Below are positions 46,394 to 57,880 of a DNA stretch of 64,000 nt, piece by piece (the first letter of the stretch is position 1; each line of letters starts with the position of its first letter). The translations under genes and the position numbers were made by a program. The stretch comes from Lolium rigidum (Eukaryota > Streptophyta > Magnoliopsida > Poales > Poaceae). The notes below the pieces were generated by a model. That model was not told the origin of the DNA and did not search any database. It saw only the letters and a program-made list of their open reading frames with translations. The stretch covers positions 349,351,696-349,415,695 of the forward strand of contig NC_061513.1 in assembly GCF_022539505.1 (NCBI RefSeq), in the 5' to 3' direction.

Positions 46394-47911
46394 TGATGAC
46401 CCACAAGTATAGGGGGTGTATCGTAGTATCTTCGATAAGTAAGAATGTCAATCCCAACGAGGAGCAGAAGGTGTTGACAAGCAGTTTCGATGAAGGATTC
46501 ACTGTAAATGCTCACGAGACAAGTATTCGGGGGTTTTGATGTAACAGGTTGAATAAAGTACGAGTAAGTAAAGTGCGAGAGTAACAATTGCAGCGAGTGG
46601 CCCAATCCTTTTTAGCACAAAGGACAAGCCGGTTTGTTTACTTATAATGATCAAACGTTCCTGAGGACACACGGGATTTTAGTCTAGTGCTTTCACTACA
46701 TACGGCTAAATAATCTTCATTGTTTTGATAAGTGTTGTGTGGGTGAACCTGTGCTAATGTACCGCCCTTCCTAGGACTAATACATACTTGTGATTATACC
46801 CCTTGCAAGCATCCGCAACTACAAGAAAGTAATTAAGATAAATCTAACCACGAGCCTTAAACTCCGAGATCCTGCTATCCCTCCCGCATCGATATACCAA
46901 GGGGGCTTAGGTTTCTGTCACTCCGGCAACCCCGCAATTGGCAAACGAGTACAAGATGCATTCCCCTAGGCCCATAAAGGTGAAGTGTCATGTAGTCGAC
47001 GTTCACATGACACCAATAGAAGAATAACACCACAACTTAAATATCATAACATTGAATATTACTCAACCATAGTTCACTACTAACATTTAGACTTCACCCA
47101 TGTCCTCAAGAACTAAACGAACTACTCACGAGACATCATATGGAACATGATCAGAGGTGATATGATGATGAATAACAATCTGAACATAAACCTTGGTCCA
47201 ATGGTTTCACTCAATAGCATCAATAACAAGTAAAAATCAATACCGGGAGAGTTTCCCCTATCAAACAATCAAGATCAAACCCAAATTGCTACGGCGGTGA
47301 CGATGTCCAGCGGTGGAGACGGCGGTGATGATGATGGAGATGATGATGATGGTGATGGAGATGATGTCCAGCTCGATGACGGTGACGATGGCGTCGATTT
47401 CCCCCTCCCGGAGGGAATTTCCCCGGCGGATCTCAGCCCGCCGGAGAGCTCTTTTCTCTCTGGTGTTCTCCGCCCCGCAGAGGCGGCTGTAACTCTTCGT
47501 GAGGTACCCTCTGTGGCTTAGGTCTTCGGGACGAAGGATTTCGCGAAGAAAAGGAGGCGAAAGGGGCTGTGGGGCCCCCTCACCAACAGGTGGCGTGGCC
47601 AGGCCATGGGCCGCGCCGCCCTATGGTCTGGGCCCACCTTGGGTCCAGCTGGCTCCCCCTTCTGGCTTCCTTCGTCATCTGGAAAAATAGGATTTTTGGT
47701 ATAATTTCCTTCCACGAGTTGATCTTCCGAAATATTGCGTTACGACGGTGCTTTTTCCAGCGAGAATCCCGGCTCCGGTGCTCGATCCTCCAATAATGAT
47801 GAAACATGCAAAATAGATGAAATAACATAAGTATTATGTCCAAATATGAAATATATCAATGAATAACGAGCAAATTATGATACAAAATAGTGATGCAAAT
47901 TGGACGTATCA
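46394..47911 (-). repeat. 3' LTR of the inner Gypsy element
   Basis: TGATGACC to CGTATCA. Compared with the other two copies it has CGAG in place of CAG at 46515-46518, 47715-47718, 47761-47764 and 47867-47870, and CGAG at 46851-46854 where the outer LTR has CAG and the inner 5' LTR has CGG. Confidence 0.95.
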
Positions 47912-49695
47912 ACTCCCCCAAACTTAGACTTCGCTTGTCCCCAAGCGAGACCGAACTCGATAAACAGGACCACATGTTTATGGAGTGAAGAGTCGATAAA
48001 TAGAATACGGACAAGAAGCATCATATTCATTCACACAAGACATTCTAGTAAACAACTTCCTCATATAACTCAACTTGAAACAAGTACAAAGTAATCACAA
48101 ATAAAGGTGCATAAGAAATCATAGTTGGTGATGGCAAACTTCGTTCTTGGTCAGAGAACAATTAACAGATTATACTTATCTCATTGAGCAGCGCTCTCAT
48201 GTTAAAGTTTATATGGCACAACTTGCATACTCAATCATAATAGTCTCCTCATGATCATTGATAACTTGCAAAGCTATATTCATTCAGATAAAACTTGTAC
48301 TAAACAAGGAAGAATAAAAGACATGATGAAGCAAATCACAATATAATGGTTTGATCTCAACTACTCAAATGCTTGCTTGAGATGGAGGGAAATAGGTTTA
48401 CTGACTCAACATAAAGTAGAAGACAGGCTCTTCGCAGAGGGAAGCAGGGATTAAATCATGTGCTAGAGCTTTCCAGTTTTGAAATCATATTAAGAGAATA
48501 AAAGTAACATTTTGAGAGGTGTTTGTTGTTGTCAACGACTGGTAGCGGGTACTCTAACCCCCTTGCCAGACAACCTTCAAAGAGCGGCTCCCATTTTATT
48601 TTTATTTTGTGTGGCACTCCTTCCAACCTTTCTTTCACAAACCATGGCTAACCGAATCCTCGGGTGCCTACCAACAATCTCATACCATGAAGGAGTGCCT
48701 TTTTATTTTAGTTTTATTATGATGACACTCCCCCAACCTTTTCTTACACAAGCCATGGCTAACCGAATCCTTCGGGTGCCGTCCATCAATCACATACCAT
48801 GGAGGAGTGTCTATTTAGTTTAATTAATTTGGGGCTGGGAATCCCATTGCCAGCTCTTTTTGCAAAATTATTGGATAAGCGGATGAAGCCACTAGTCCAT
48901 TGGTGAAAGTTGCCCAACAAGATTGAAAGATAAAACACCACATACTTCCTCATGAGCTATAAAACATTGACACAAATAAGAGATAATAAGTTTTGAATTG
49001 TTTAAAGGTAGCACACGAAGTATTTACTTGGAATGGCAGAAAATACCATGTAGTAGGTAGGTATGGTGGACACAAATGGCATAGGTTTGGGTTTAGGTTT
49101 GGATGCACGAGAAGTATTCCCTCTCAGTACAGGTCTTTGGCTAGCAAGGTTAATTAGCAAGCATAAGAGTCGAGGGAAACAAACAAATATACATGTGATA
49201 GAACAATCATGCATCTTCCTTGTAAGCACAAACAATTTTAACTTCAGAATAATAAGCTATGAGCTAACATGAAAGAAAGACAATGGAACAACTACATGTA
49301 TTTTTCTTTTCTACTTAAACCTCAAAGTGTTGTTGCTATTGACCAATGCTAAGTTTGCCAAAACCAAATAGATTTATTCAATGCTCCCAAAGTGATACCA
49401 ATACTATCAACAAGGTAAATCATATAATAGAGATTGCAAACTAAAATAAGATGTGTAATATGTAAATGATAAGACTTCTCATTAATATTCCATAACGATA
49501 ACTCACACCAAGGGATACATAGACAACCAACTAAAGGAGAGATACTTCCAAACTGCAACCCATCTTATATGATAACTTGCCTACTCATGATATGAAACTA
49601 CTTGACAGTAAAAAGTAAAAGGTAGTGATGATGTGATACCGCGGCACTCCCACAAGCTTGGAACAAACCAAGGGGATGCCAATACCGATGATGAA

Positions 49696-50241
49696 TTACT
49701 CCTTTGGCGATGGTGGTGATGAATTCCTGACAAGCTTCTCAACAAGCTCCTGAAGCTCATCAATCTTGTACGTGATGTTGCGAATCATCTCCGAATTGTG
49801 CTCGACGCGGTTAAGAAGTATGTCCGACGGCGCGTCCCAATTCTTGGAGTTATTTCCCCACTCTTCACCCTCAGGCTTCATCCTTCCTGCAGTGTTAGAA
49901 CGATCTATATCCCAATTGCTAGGCAATGCTGCCCTGGGAGTCCTTTCAATTTGATTATTGAAAATTAGATTGCGGAAGGGATGGTGAGTGCCTGATAAAG
50001 ATGTCTTCGGAGCTAGGTAATGACGTGGAACCCCTCCTCCGGTGCGAATTCTTGCGCTTTTGTTTGCACTAAAAGGGTATTCCACCACCTTGATGCTTGC
50101 GAAGGTAGCACGCAGGTGCGCGCGCGAGTCTTCCTCCACCTCTTCTTCATCCTCTTCCTTGACGCTCTTGTCCTCCTCCTTCCACTCAAGATCTTGATTA
50201 TCTTCATCCGGAAGCTCCTTGCCCTTGTTCTTGGAGACCAT
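49696..50241 (-). CDS. Extra ORF downstream of pol, inner copy (181 aa)
   Basis: The ATG at 50241 starts MVSKNKGKELPDEDNQD, followed by a very acidic stretch (EEDEEEVEEDS, about residues 33-43), a basic/Gly patch (RIRTGGGVPRHYL), and a C-terminal helical part with LLNRVEHNSEMIRNITYKIDELQELVEKL that fits a short coiled coil. The stop at 49696 follows NSSPPSPKE. The frame is fully open. Its 5' and 3' surroundings match the outer element, yet the body differs from the ORF in that slot (45197-45692). No signal peptide or membrane segment is seen, so an envelope role is not supported. Function unknown. Confidence 0.65.
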   Translation of the reverse strand: MVSKNKGKELPDEDNQDLEWKEEDKSVKEEDEEEVEEDSRAHLRATFASIKVVEYPFSANKSARIRTGGGVPRHYLAPKTSLSGTHHPFRNLIFNNQIERTPRAALPSNWDIDRSNTAGRMKPEGEEWGNNSKNWDAPSDILLNRVEHNSEMIRNITYKIDELQELVEKLVRNSSPPSPKE

Positions 50242-50324
50242 GGTGTTTCTAAACTGAAAACAGATCCTGGCAGAAACAGCTCGAAATAAAACACGTCGAA
50301 AAAGCGATATACGGGCCTCCAGGG

Positions 50325-50580
50325 GTCCGGGGGATTATATAGCAAAAATTTTCACGACAAAAGGAAAGTACCAGGTCGAACCAGAGTCGGAAAGGGGCGA
50401 CGAGGCGGCCAGCTCATAGGGCGGCGCGGGCCCAGGCCAGGCCGCACCGGCCTATGGTGGCACGCCCTCGTGCGTCTTTTCCACTCCGTTTCGATCTCGT
50501 AATTTTTCATATTTTCCAAAAACAGCAAAAATATTGTTCGGAAAGTAAATTGCGAACTTTTTATTACCGATCATCGTTAC
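50325..50580 (-). promoter_or_regulatory. Internal promoter of the inner element's extra ORF
   Basis: A minus-strand TATATAAT (plus-strand 50334-50341) sits about 95 bases before the ATG at 50241. A GC-rich block with CATAGGGCGGCGCGGGCC lies at about 50416-50433. Nearly identical to 45783-46029. It would give a subgenomic mRNA separate from the LTR transcript (inference). Confidence 0.55.
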
Positions 50581-52095
50581 CTATTCAAAGTCGAGTTCTG
50601 GCGAACTGTCAACTTGTCCTTTGATGAAGGCCTCCGGTGTTTCCACTCGAATAATATCAACATCAACATTATAGGAATCACCTGAGATATAATGCTTGAG
50701 TCTTTGTCCATTTACCACTTGTGTAGCATTGCCTTGGAGAGAGCTAATTTTGATTGCTCCTGAACGATACACCTCCTCAATAACATATGGTCCTTCCCAT
50801 TTCGAGAGTAATTTCCCTGCAAAGAATCTGAAACGAGACCGATACAATAGGACTTTATCCCCAATATTAAATTCTCTTTTGATAATCCTTCTATCATGCC
50901 ATTTTTTAACTTTCTCTTTAAAGAGTTTAGCATTTTCATAAGCTTCACTTCTCCATTCATCTAGAGAACTCAATTGCAACAACCTCTTATTACCGGCAAG
51001 TTTAGGATCTTTATTTAATTCTCTAACGGCCCAATAAGCTTTGTGCTCTAGTTCTAAAGGTAAATGACAAGCTTTCCCATAAACCATTTTATAAGGTGAC
51101 ATTCCCATGGGATTTTTATAAGCAGTTCTATAAGCCCACAGTGCATCCTTCAATTTACTAGCCCAATTCTTTCTAGTTCTATTAACAGTCTTTTGCAAGA
51201 TAGATTTAATCTCTCTATTTGATAATTCTACCTGCCCACTAGTTTGAGGATGATAAGCGGAAGCAATTCTATGATTAATACCATATCTAGCAAGAGTTTT
51301 TCTAAAACCACCATGAATAAAATGAGAACCTCCATCAGTTATAATATATCTAGGAACTCCAAATCTAGGAAAAGTAATATCTAAAAGCATTCTTAAAGAG
51401 GTCTCACTATCAGCACTTTTTGTAGGTATGGCTTCCACCCATTTAGTAACATAATCAACAACTACAAGTATATGAGTGTTACCTTCTGAAGAGGGAAAAG
51501 GTCTCATGAAGTCAAATCCCCAACAATCAAACGGTTCAATAACAAGAGTATAATTCATCGGCATTTCATTGCGTCTAGAGATATTACCAACCCTTTGGCA
51601 TTCATCACAAGATAAAATAAACTTCCTTGCATCTTTGAAGAGAGTTGGCCAATAAAAACCTGATTGCAGAACCTTTTGCGCGGTTCTTTCTCCGGCGTGA
51701 TGTCCTCCATAAGCACTACCATGACATTTATTCAATATCTCTTGTTGTTCATATTCGGGAACACATCTTCGCATAATACCATCCACTCCTTCTTTATATA
51801 AGTGTGGGTCATCCCAAAAATAATGCCTCAAGTCATAAAAGAATTTTCTCCTTTGCTGAGCTGAAAAGGTTGGAGGCAAATACTTGGAAACAATAAAGTT
51901 AGCATAATCAGCATACCAAGGACTGTCTCGCGAACTCACCTTTATTGCAGCCAATTGTTCATTTGGAAAACTATCATTAACGAGAACAGGATCATAAGCA
52001 ATATTTTCCAATCTAGACAAATTATCGGCAACGGGATTATCGGCACCTTTCCTATCTACAATATGTAAATCAAATTCTTGCAACGAAGTACCCAT
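50581..52095 (-). CDS. Gypsy integrase (3' part of pol), inner element
   Basis: A 504-aa open frame that inserts cDNA into the genome. The end of RNase H is followed by an HHCC zinc domain ([17 protein letters not shown] and [10 protein letters not shown]). The catalytic core has Asp in [10 protein letters not shown], Asp in IITDGGSHF and Glu in [12 protein letters not shown], the D,D35E triad. The C-terminal domain carries [11 protein letters not shown] and [12 protein letters not shown]. No stops. It is out of frame with the upstream RT/RNase H by a single break near 52083, where the plus strand reads CGA and CAGA would keep the frame. In the family it is made as part of one Gag-Pol protein. 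Confidence 0.95.
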   Translation of the reverse strand: MGTSLQEFDLHIVDRKGADNPVADNLSRLENIAYDPVLVNDSFPNEQLAAIKVSSRDSPWYADYANFIVSKYLPPTFSAQQRRKFFYDLRHYFWDDPHLYKEGVDGIMRRCVPEYEQQEILNKCHGSAYGGHHAGERTAQKVLQSGFYWPTLFKDARKFILSCDECQRVGNISRRNEMPMNYTLVIEPFDCWGFDFMRPFPSSEGNTHILVVVDYVTKWVEAIPTKSADSETSLRMLLDITFPRFGVPRYIITDGGSHFIHGGFRKTLARYGINHRIASAYHPQTSGQVELSNREIKSILQKTVNRTRKNWASKLKDALWAYRTAYKNPMGMSPYKMVYGKACHLPLELEHKAYWAVRELNKDPKLAGNKRLLQLSSLDEWRSEAYENAKLFKEKVKKWHDRRIIKREFNIGDKVLLYRSRFRFFAGKLLSKWEGPYVIEEVYRSGAIKISSLQGNATQVVNGQRLKHYISGDSYNVDVDIIRVETPEAFIKGQVDSSPELDFE

Positions 52096-53915
52096 CTAAT
52101 AAGCCTTGGCTTAGCATCTTTCTTTTGCATAAGGTATCCGATTGCGGCATGATCGGTATGAATAGTAACTTTTGAATCAACAATATAGGATCTAAACTTA
52201 TCACAAGCAAAAACTACAGCTAACAATTCCTTTTCAGTAGTAGCATAATTTCTTTGAGCAGCATCAAGAGTTTTACTAGCATAATGAACAACATTCAATT
52301 TTTTGTTTACTCGCTGTCCAAGAACAGCGCCTACAGCAAAATCACTAGCATCACACATAATTTCAAATGGTAAGTTCCAATCAGGAGGTTCAACTATAGG
52401 AGCAGTTGTTAAGGCTTTCTTTAGAGTTTCAAAAGCTTCCTTACAATCATCATCAAAAACAAAAGGTGCATCTTTTTGAAGAAGATTAGTAAGAGGCTTT
52501 GAAATCTTGGAGAAATCTTTAATAAACCTCCTATAAAACCCAACATGACCAAGAACACTACGAATACCTTTAACATCCCTAGGATAGGGCATCTTCTCAA
52601 TTGCTTCAACTTTAGCTCTATCAACTTCAATACCTCTCTCGGAAATTTTATGTCCCAATACAATTCCTTCATTAACCATAAAGTGGCATTTCTCCCAATT
52701 AAGAACAAGGTTAGTTTCTTCACATCTCTGCAAAACTTTATCAAGGTTCCGCAAGCAATTATCAAAAGAATTCCCATAGACAGAAAAATCATCCACGAAT
52801 ACCTCTACAATACTCTCGCAAAAATCATGAAAAATAGCAGACATGCATCTTTGAAAAGTAGAAGGAGCATTACATAAACCAAAAGGCATACGTCTATAAG
52901 CATAAGTTCCATAGGGACAAGTGAAAGTGGTTTTCTCTTGATCATTAGTTTAAACAGCAATTTGTGAAAATCCAGAATAACCATCAAGAAAACAAAAATG
53001 AGTATTTTTAGATAACCTTTCTAACATTTGATCAATAAAAGGCAAAGGGTAATGATCTTTTTTAGTAACCTTATTAACTTTTCGATAATCAATGCACATT
53101 CTATATCCTACAACTACTCTTTGAGGTATGAGCTCATCATTATCATTAGGCACAACAGTCATTCCTCCTTTCTTAGGAACACAATGCACAGGACTAACCC
53201 ATCTACTATCGGCAATAGGATATATAATACCAGCTTCAAGAAGTCGTAATACCTCATTTCTTACCACATCCTTCATCTTGGGAATTAGACGACGCCGAGG
53301 TTCAACAACGAGCTTCGCATCATCTTCCATATTAATGGCGTGTTGGCAAATAGAGGGAGAAATCCCCTTCAAGTCATCAAGAGTGTAGCCAATAGCACCT
53401 CGGTGTTTCTTCAATATTTCCAATATTCTTTCTTCTTCAAACTCTCTAAGCTTAGAACTAATAATAACAGGATATATTTTCTTATCATCAATATGAGCAT
53501 ATTTAAGATTATCAGGCAAAGGTTTTAAATCAAAGACAAGATCTTCCTTTGGTGGCGGTGTTGTACCCAGATCATTCACCGGTAAATCATGCTTAAGAAT
53601 AGGTTGGCGAAGAAAAATTTCCTCAAGCTCATCTCTTTCTTTCCTAAAAACTTCACTGTCGCTATTCTCCAAATGTTGCTGCAAAGGATTATTAGGAACA
53701 AGAACAATAGATGCACACTGTTCCATTTTAAAATCATTATTAGGCAAATCAGCTTTATAAGGAATTTTGGTAAATTTAGAGAAGTTAAACTCATAAGATT
53801 CACCAGCAAATTTAGTCAAAATTTTCTCTTTCTTGCAATCTATAATAGCTCCACAAGTATTTAGAAAAGGTCTACCAAAAATGATAGGACAATAATCACT
53901 AGCGACGAGAACCAA
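52056..53915 (-). pseudogene. Gypsy reverse transcriptase and RNase H, inner element
   Basis: Two ORFs in the same frame, 53915-52950 and 52889-52056, separated by a single in-frame TAA (about 52950-52952). The first has IIFGRPFLNTCGAIIDC after the protease, a spacer, and RT motifs SRWVSPVHCVPKKGG, CIDYRKVN and FLDGYSGFSQIAV. The second has [16 protein letters not shown] and the catalytic box [10 protein letters not shown], then connection and RNase H ([36 protein letters not shown]). All catalytic aspartates are present, so damage is slight. Confidence 0.93.
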
Positions 53916-54289
53916 GTACCAAAAAGTCGAGCAGGATATTTAATCTTACCACATAGAACTTCCACATCTCGAACAATACCAATTGGAGAAATAGTTTCTC
54001 TATTAGCCAGCTGAATAACCACATCAATATCTTAAAGTTCACAAGAACCAATTTCGTGCATAATCTCCGTATAAAGCTCATAAGGAATAGCACTAATACT
54101 TGCACCAATATCACATAAACCATAATAGCAATGATCACCAATTCTAACGAGATAGCATAGGAACACTAGCTTGCTTGGGTTTATTAGGATGTGAAACAAT
54201 ATTAGAAGCATCTTCACGAGAAAATAATATGACCTTCCTCCAAATTTTCGAGTCACAAGATCTTTAACTATTGCAACAACGGAGTTCAA
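53916..54289 (-). pseudogene. Gypsy aspartic protease region, inner element
   Basis: Carries the catalytic motif as DIGASISAIP (Ile in place of the usual Thr/Ser), preceded by RIGDHCYYGLC. The frame is broken by CGAG sites at 54217-54220, 54148-54151, 53928-53931 and 53906-53909, each of which is frame-restoring if read as CAG, and by one TAA at about 54030. The protease matures Gag-Pol. Confidence 0.82.
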
Positions 54290-55301
54290 CTTTTATTTGT
54301 TCTTCAGGTTCTATAGGTTTCTTTTCACTTTTATGAACCGCACTATTTATAACAGAGTACTCCTTCATTTTAGCAGGGAAGGGAGTTTTTTCAATATAAG
54401 CTTCGGGAATAACATGATCAACAGTTTCAACTACAACGCATTTATTAATAGATGAATCAATTTTATCTTTATACGGTTCATGATACTTATCAAAATTCTT
54501 CTTAGGCAATTCATAATGAGAGGCAAAAGCTTTATAAAGATTTGCAGCAACTTGAGAATCAAGACCATAAGTAGAACTCATATTACGAAATTTATCAGTA
54601 TCCATAAAAGCTTCAATGCATTTGTAATCATAATTTATACCTGATTCTCGATCTTTGTCGATCTCCCATCCCTTCAGTATTTTCCTGGATCCGATTAAGA
54701 AAGTCCCTTTTAAACTCTTCCTTATTACGCGTGAATGATCCAGAACAAGAAGTATCCAGCAAGGTCTTGTCTTCAAAAGAAAGTCTTGCATAGAAATTAT
54801 CAATAATAACATTACCAGGAAGCTCATGAATGGGGCATTTGAGCATTAAAGACTTCAATCTCCCCCAAGCTTGGGCAATACTCTCTCCATCATGAGGCCA
54901 AAAATTATATATGCGATTCCGATCCTTGTGAATTTCACTTGGAGGATAGAACTTAGAATAAAACCGGGGCACAATATCATTCCATTCAAGAGAATCCCCA
55001 TTATCCGAGTAATTTATACCAATGCGCCGCTTTACCGAGACAGCGATATAGAGAATAGTTTCTTCCTCACTTCATCCATAGCAATACCTGCACACTTGAA
55101 TAAACCGCATAATTCATGCAAGAACAGTAAATGATCTCCAGGGTGGACAGTTCCATCCCCTGTATAACAGTTATTCACTACGCGTTCAATAATTTTCATA
55201 GGTATTTTGTATGGTATCTCTTCTTTACCTGGCGCCTTATCCACTACCTTTGCAGTAGTAGCAGATTTTCCAAATAAGTATTCAAGAGGAGATCTCTCCA
55301 T
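54264..55301 (-). pseudogene. Gag of the inner Gypsy element, frame-disrupted
   Basis: Three overlapping frames (55301-55032, 54972-54628, 54827-54264) form one gag product. They show MERSPLEYLFGKSATTAK, GDHLLFLHELCGLFKCAG and the retrotransposon-gag signature SIAQAWGRLKSLMLKCPIH, then a Lys/Glu-rich tail. Shifts lie near 55035 and 54675. Gag forms the virus-like particle. No CCHC knuckle was seen, which is common in Athila relatives. Confidence 0.85.
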
Positions 55302-55387
55302 AATGAATTATGGCAGCAGGCAGAAATAAAATCAGCACAAACAGTAGAAGTTTCCCTTACCAATTCCACTTACCAATAGCGCTTCAC

Positions 55388-55405
55388 TCCCCGGCAACGG
55401 CGCCA
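55388..55405 (-). other. Primer binding site for tRNA-Asp, inner element
   Basis: The plus strand reads CCCCGGCAACGGCGCCA, identical to the 3' end (with CCA) of plant tRNA-Asp. It is 11 bases inside the 5' LTR edge. Confidence 0.9.
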
Positions 55406-55416
55406 GAAAATAGTCT

Positions 55417-56929
55417 TGATGACCCACAAGTATAGGGGGTGTATCGTAGTATCTTCGATAAGTAAGAATGTCGATCCCAACGAGGAGCAGAAGGTGTTGA
55501 CAAGCGAGTTTCGATGAAGGATTCACTGTAAATGCTCACAGACAAGTATTCAGGGGTTTTGATGTAACAGTTGAATAAAGTACGAGTAAGTAAAGTGCGA
55601 GAGTAACAATTGCAGCGAGTGGCCCAATCCTTTTTAGCACAAAGGACAAGCCGGTTTGTTTACTTATAATGATCAAACGTTCCTGAGGACACACGGGATT
55701 TTAGTCTAGTGCTTTCGCTACGTACGGCTAAATAATCTTCATTGTTTTGATAAGTGTTGTGTGGGTGAACCTGTGCTAATGTACCGCCCTTCCTAGGACT
55801 AATACATACTTGTGATTATACCCCTTGCAAGCATCCGCAACTACAAGAAAGTAATTAAGATAAATCTAACCACGGCCTTAAACTGCGAGATCCTGCAATC
55901 CCTCCCGCATCGATATACCAACGGGGGCTTAGGTTTACGTCACTCCGGCAACCCCGCAATTGGCAAATGAGTACAAGATGCATTCCCCTAGGCCCATAAA
56001 GGTGAAGTGTCATGTAGTCGACGTTCACATGACACCACTAGAAGAATAACACCACAACTTAAATATCATAACATTGAATATTACTCAACCATAGTTCACT
56101 ACTAACATTTAGACTTCACCCATGTCCACAAGAACTAAACGAACTACTCACGAGACATCATATGGAACATGATCAGAGGTGATATGATGATGAATAACAA
56201 TCTGAACATAAACCTTGGTCCAATGGTTTCACTCAATAGCATCAGTAACAAGTAGAAATCAATACCGGGAGAGTTTCCCCTATCAAACAATCAAGGTCAA
56301 ACCCAAATTGCTACGGCGGTGACGATGTCCAGCGGTGGAGACGGCGGTGATGATGATGGAGATGATGATGATGGTGATGGAGATGATGTCCAGCTCGATG
56401 ACGGTGACGATGGCGTCGATTTCCCCCTCCGGAGGGAATTTCCCCGGCGGATCTCAGCCCGCCGGAGAGCTCTTTTCTCTCTGGTGTTCTCCGCCCCGCA
56501 GAGGCGGCTGTAACTCTTCGTGAGGTACCCTCTGTGGCTTAGGTCTTCGGGACGAAGGATTTCGCGAAGAAAAGGAGGCGAAAGGGGCTGTGGGGCCCCC
56601 TCACCACCAGGTGGCGCGGCCAGGCCATGGGCCGCGCCGCCCTATGGTCTGGGCCCACCTTGGGTCCAGCTGGCTCCCCCTTCTGGCTTCCTTCGTCATC
56701 TGGAAAAATAGGATTTTTGGTATAATTTCCTTCCACAGTTGATCTTCCGAAATATTGCGTTCTGACGGTACTTTTTCCAGCAGAATCCTGGCTCCGGTGC
56801 TCGATCCTCCAATAATGATGAAAGATGCAAAATAGATGAAATAACATAAGTATTATGTCCAAATATGAAATATATCAATGAATAACAGCAAATTATGATA
56901 CAAAATAGTGATGCAAATTGGACGTATCA
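55417..56929 (-). repeat. 5' LTR of the inner Gypsy element
   Basis: Partner of 46394-47911, same length within a few bases. It has its own CGAG at 55505-55508 where the other two LTR copies have CAG, so the change is not confined to one LTR. Confidence 0.95.
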
Positions 56930-56934
56930 AGGCT

Positions 56935-57177
56935 TCACTTCTCCATTCATCTAGAGAACTCAATTGCAACAACCTCTTATTACCGGCAAGTTTAGGATCT
57001 TTATTTAATTCTCTAACTGCCCAATAAGCTTTGTGCTCTAGTTCTAAAGGTAAATGACAAGCTTTCCCATAAACCATTTTATAAGGTGACATTCCCATGT
57101 GATTTTTATAAGCAGTTCTATAAGCCCATAGTGCATCCTTCAATTTACTAGCCCAATTCTTTCTAGTTTTGTTAACA
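56935..57177 (-). pseudogene. Integrase middle part, outer Gypsy element
   Basis: Reads [32 protein letters not shown] and on to SLDEWRSEA, the segment that directly precedes the piece at 46030-46393. It is cut at 57177 by a CACTA terminus, so upstream pol is lost. Confidence 0.93.
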
Positions 57178-57880
57178 CACTACTAGGAAAAGGCCTAGCC
57201 GTAAGAAGGGTTTCAGTGGCGCACCTCAAAAGTAGTGCGCCACTACTAGTTAGCAGTGGCGCACCAAAAAATGGTGCTCCACTAGTAAAAATATAGCAGT
57301 GGCGCACTGCTTAAGTGGTGCGCCATCCCTAAAGAGTGACCAGATCCTACATCACTTCCCCAAGTTAGTAGTGGTGCACCTTGTATTGGTGCTCCACTGC
57401 TATATGAGATAGCAATAGCGCACGTATTTGCGGTGCGCCACTGCCATGTCGTGTGGTATGGGTAGCCCACTTCTAGGCAGTGCGCCACTGGCGTTTGTCC
57501 GTCTCAATCTAATAATTGAACCACAATCTTGTTCTCCAACTGAAGCTAGCTAGCTAGTACTACTACATTAATTAATCAATTGAACTAGAGCTAGCTAGAC
57601 GCAGCCAGACGCAACTACCAGAATTTTCTTTCTTTTTTTCTCCACGACTAAAACTTATCTCACGTTCTCAGCGCAGCAACTTGGACACGGATGGCGCTGC
57701 TTTTGTTGACTCGGGGCACGTGGTCACGTATTTGCTGGACCCACAAAACTAATTTGGACCAATCAGATCGCTAGACCCGCGCTTGGTATCAGAAGGTTGG
57801 GCAAACACCAATTTTTCTACCCACAGAACGCATTCTCGATCCGCCTCTCCACCGTCTGCTTCTAAGATAGAAAGAAGTAG
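57178..57880 (+). mobile_element. CACTA transposon, left end only
   Basis: Terminus CACTACTAGGAAAAGG at 57178 is identical to that of the element at 14455, but the subterminal repeats differ (AGTGGCGCACC / GGTGCGCCACT types, 57215-57490). The matching right end is absent: at about 57880 the sequence changes to interior sequence of a Gypsy-like element, which marks a deletion or rearrangement. No transposase text. Confidence 0.85.

Larger units (their letters stand above)
46394..56929 (-). mobile_element. Inner Athila-like Gypsy retrotransposon, full-length, 10.5 kb
   Basis: Minus strand. 5' LTR 55417-56929, tRNA-Asp primer site 55388-55405, gag, protease, RT, RNase H and integrase in Ty3/Gypsy order, an extra ORF (49696-50241), a 3' non-coding region, a polypurine tract at 47912-47925 and a 3' LTR 46394-47911. 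Perfect TSD AGGCT. The LTRs are close to each other, with substitutions and several 1-base CAG/CGAG differences. It lies inside an older member of its own family. Confidence 0.96.
42039..57177 (-). mobile_element. Outer Athila-like Gypsy element, interrupted and truncated
   Basis: Minus strand. It keeps its 3' LTR (42039-43527), polypurine tract, 3' region with an extra ORF, and part of integrase (46030-46393 plus 56930-57177). Integrase is interrupted by a second element of the same family (46394-56929) and then cut by a CACTA terminus at 57178. Gag, protease, RT and the 5' LTR are missing from the window. Its insertion severed the UGT remnant. Confidence 0.88.

Noticed and set aside
49696..50241. 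Envelope protein
   Set aside because: The position fits an env-like ORF, but there is no signal peptide, transmembrane segment or glycoprotein-like cysteine pattern.
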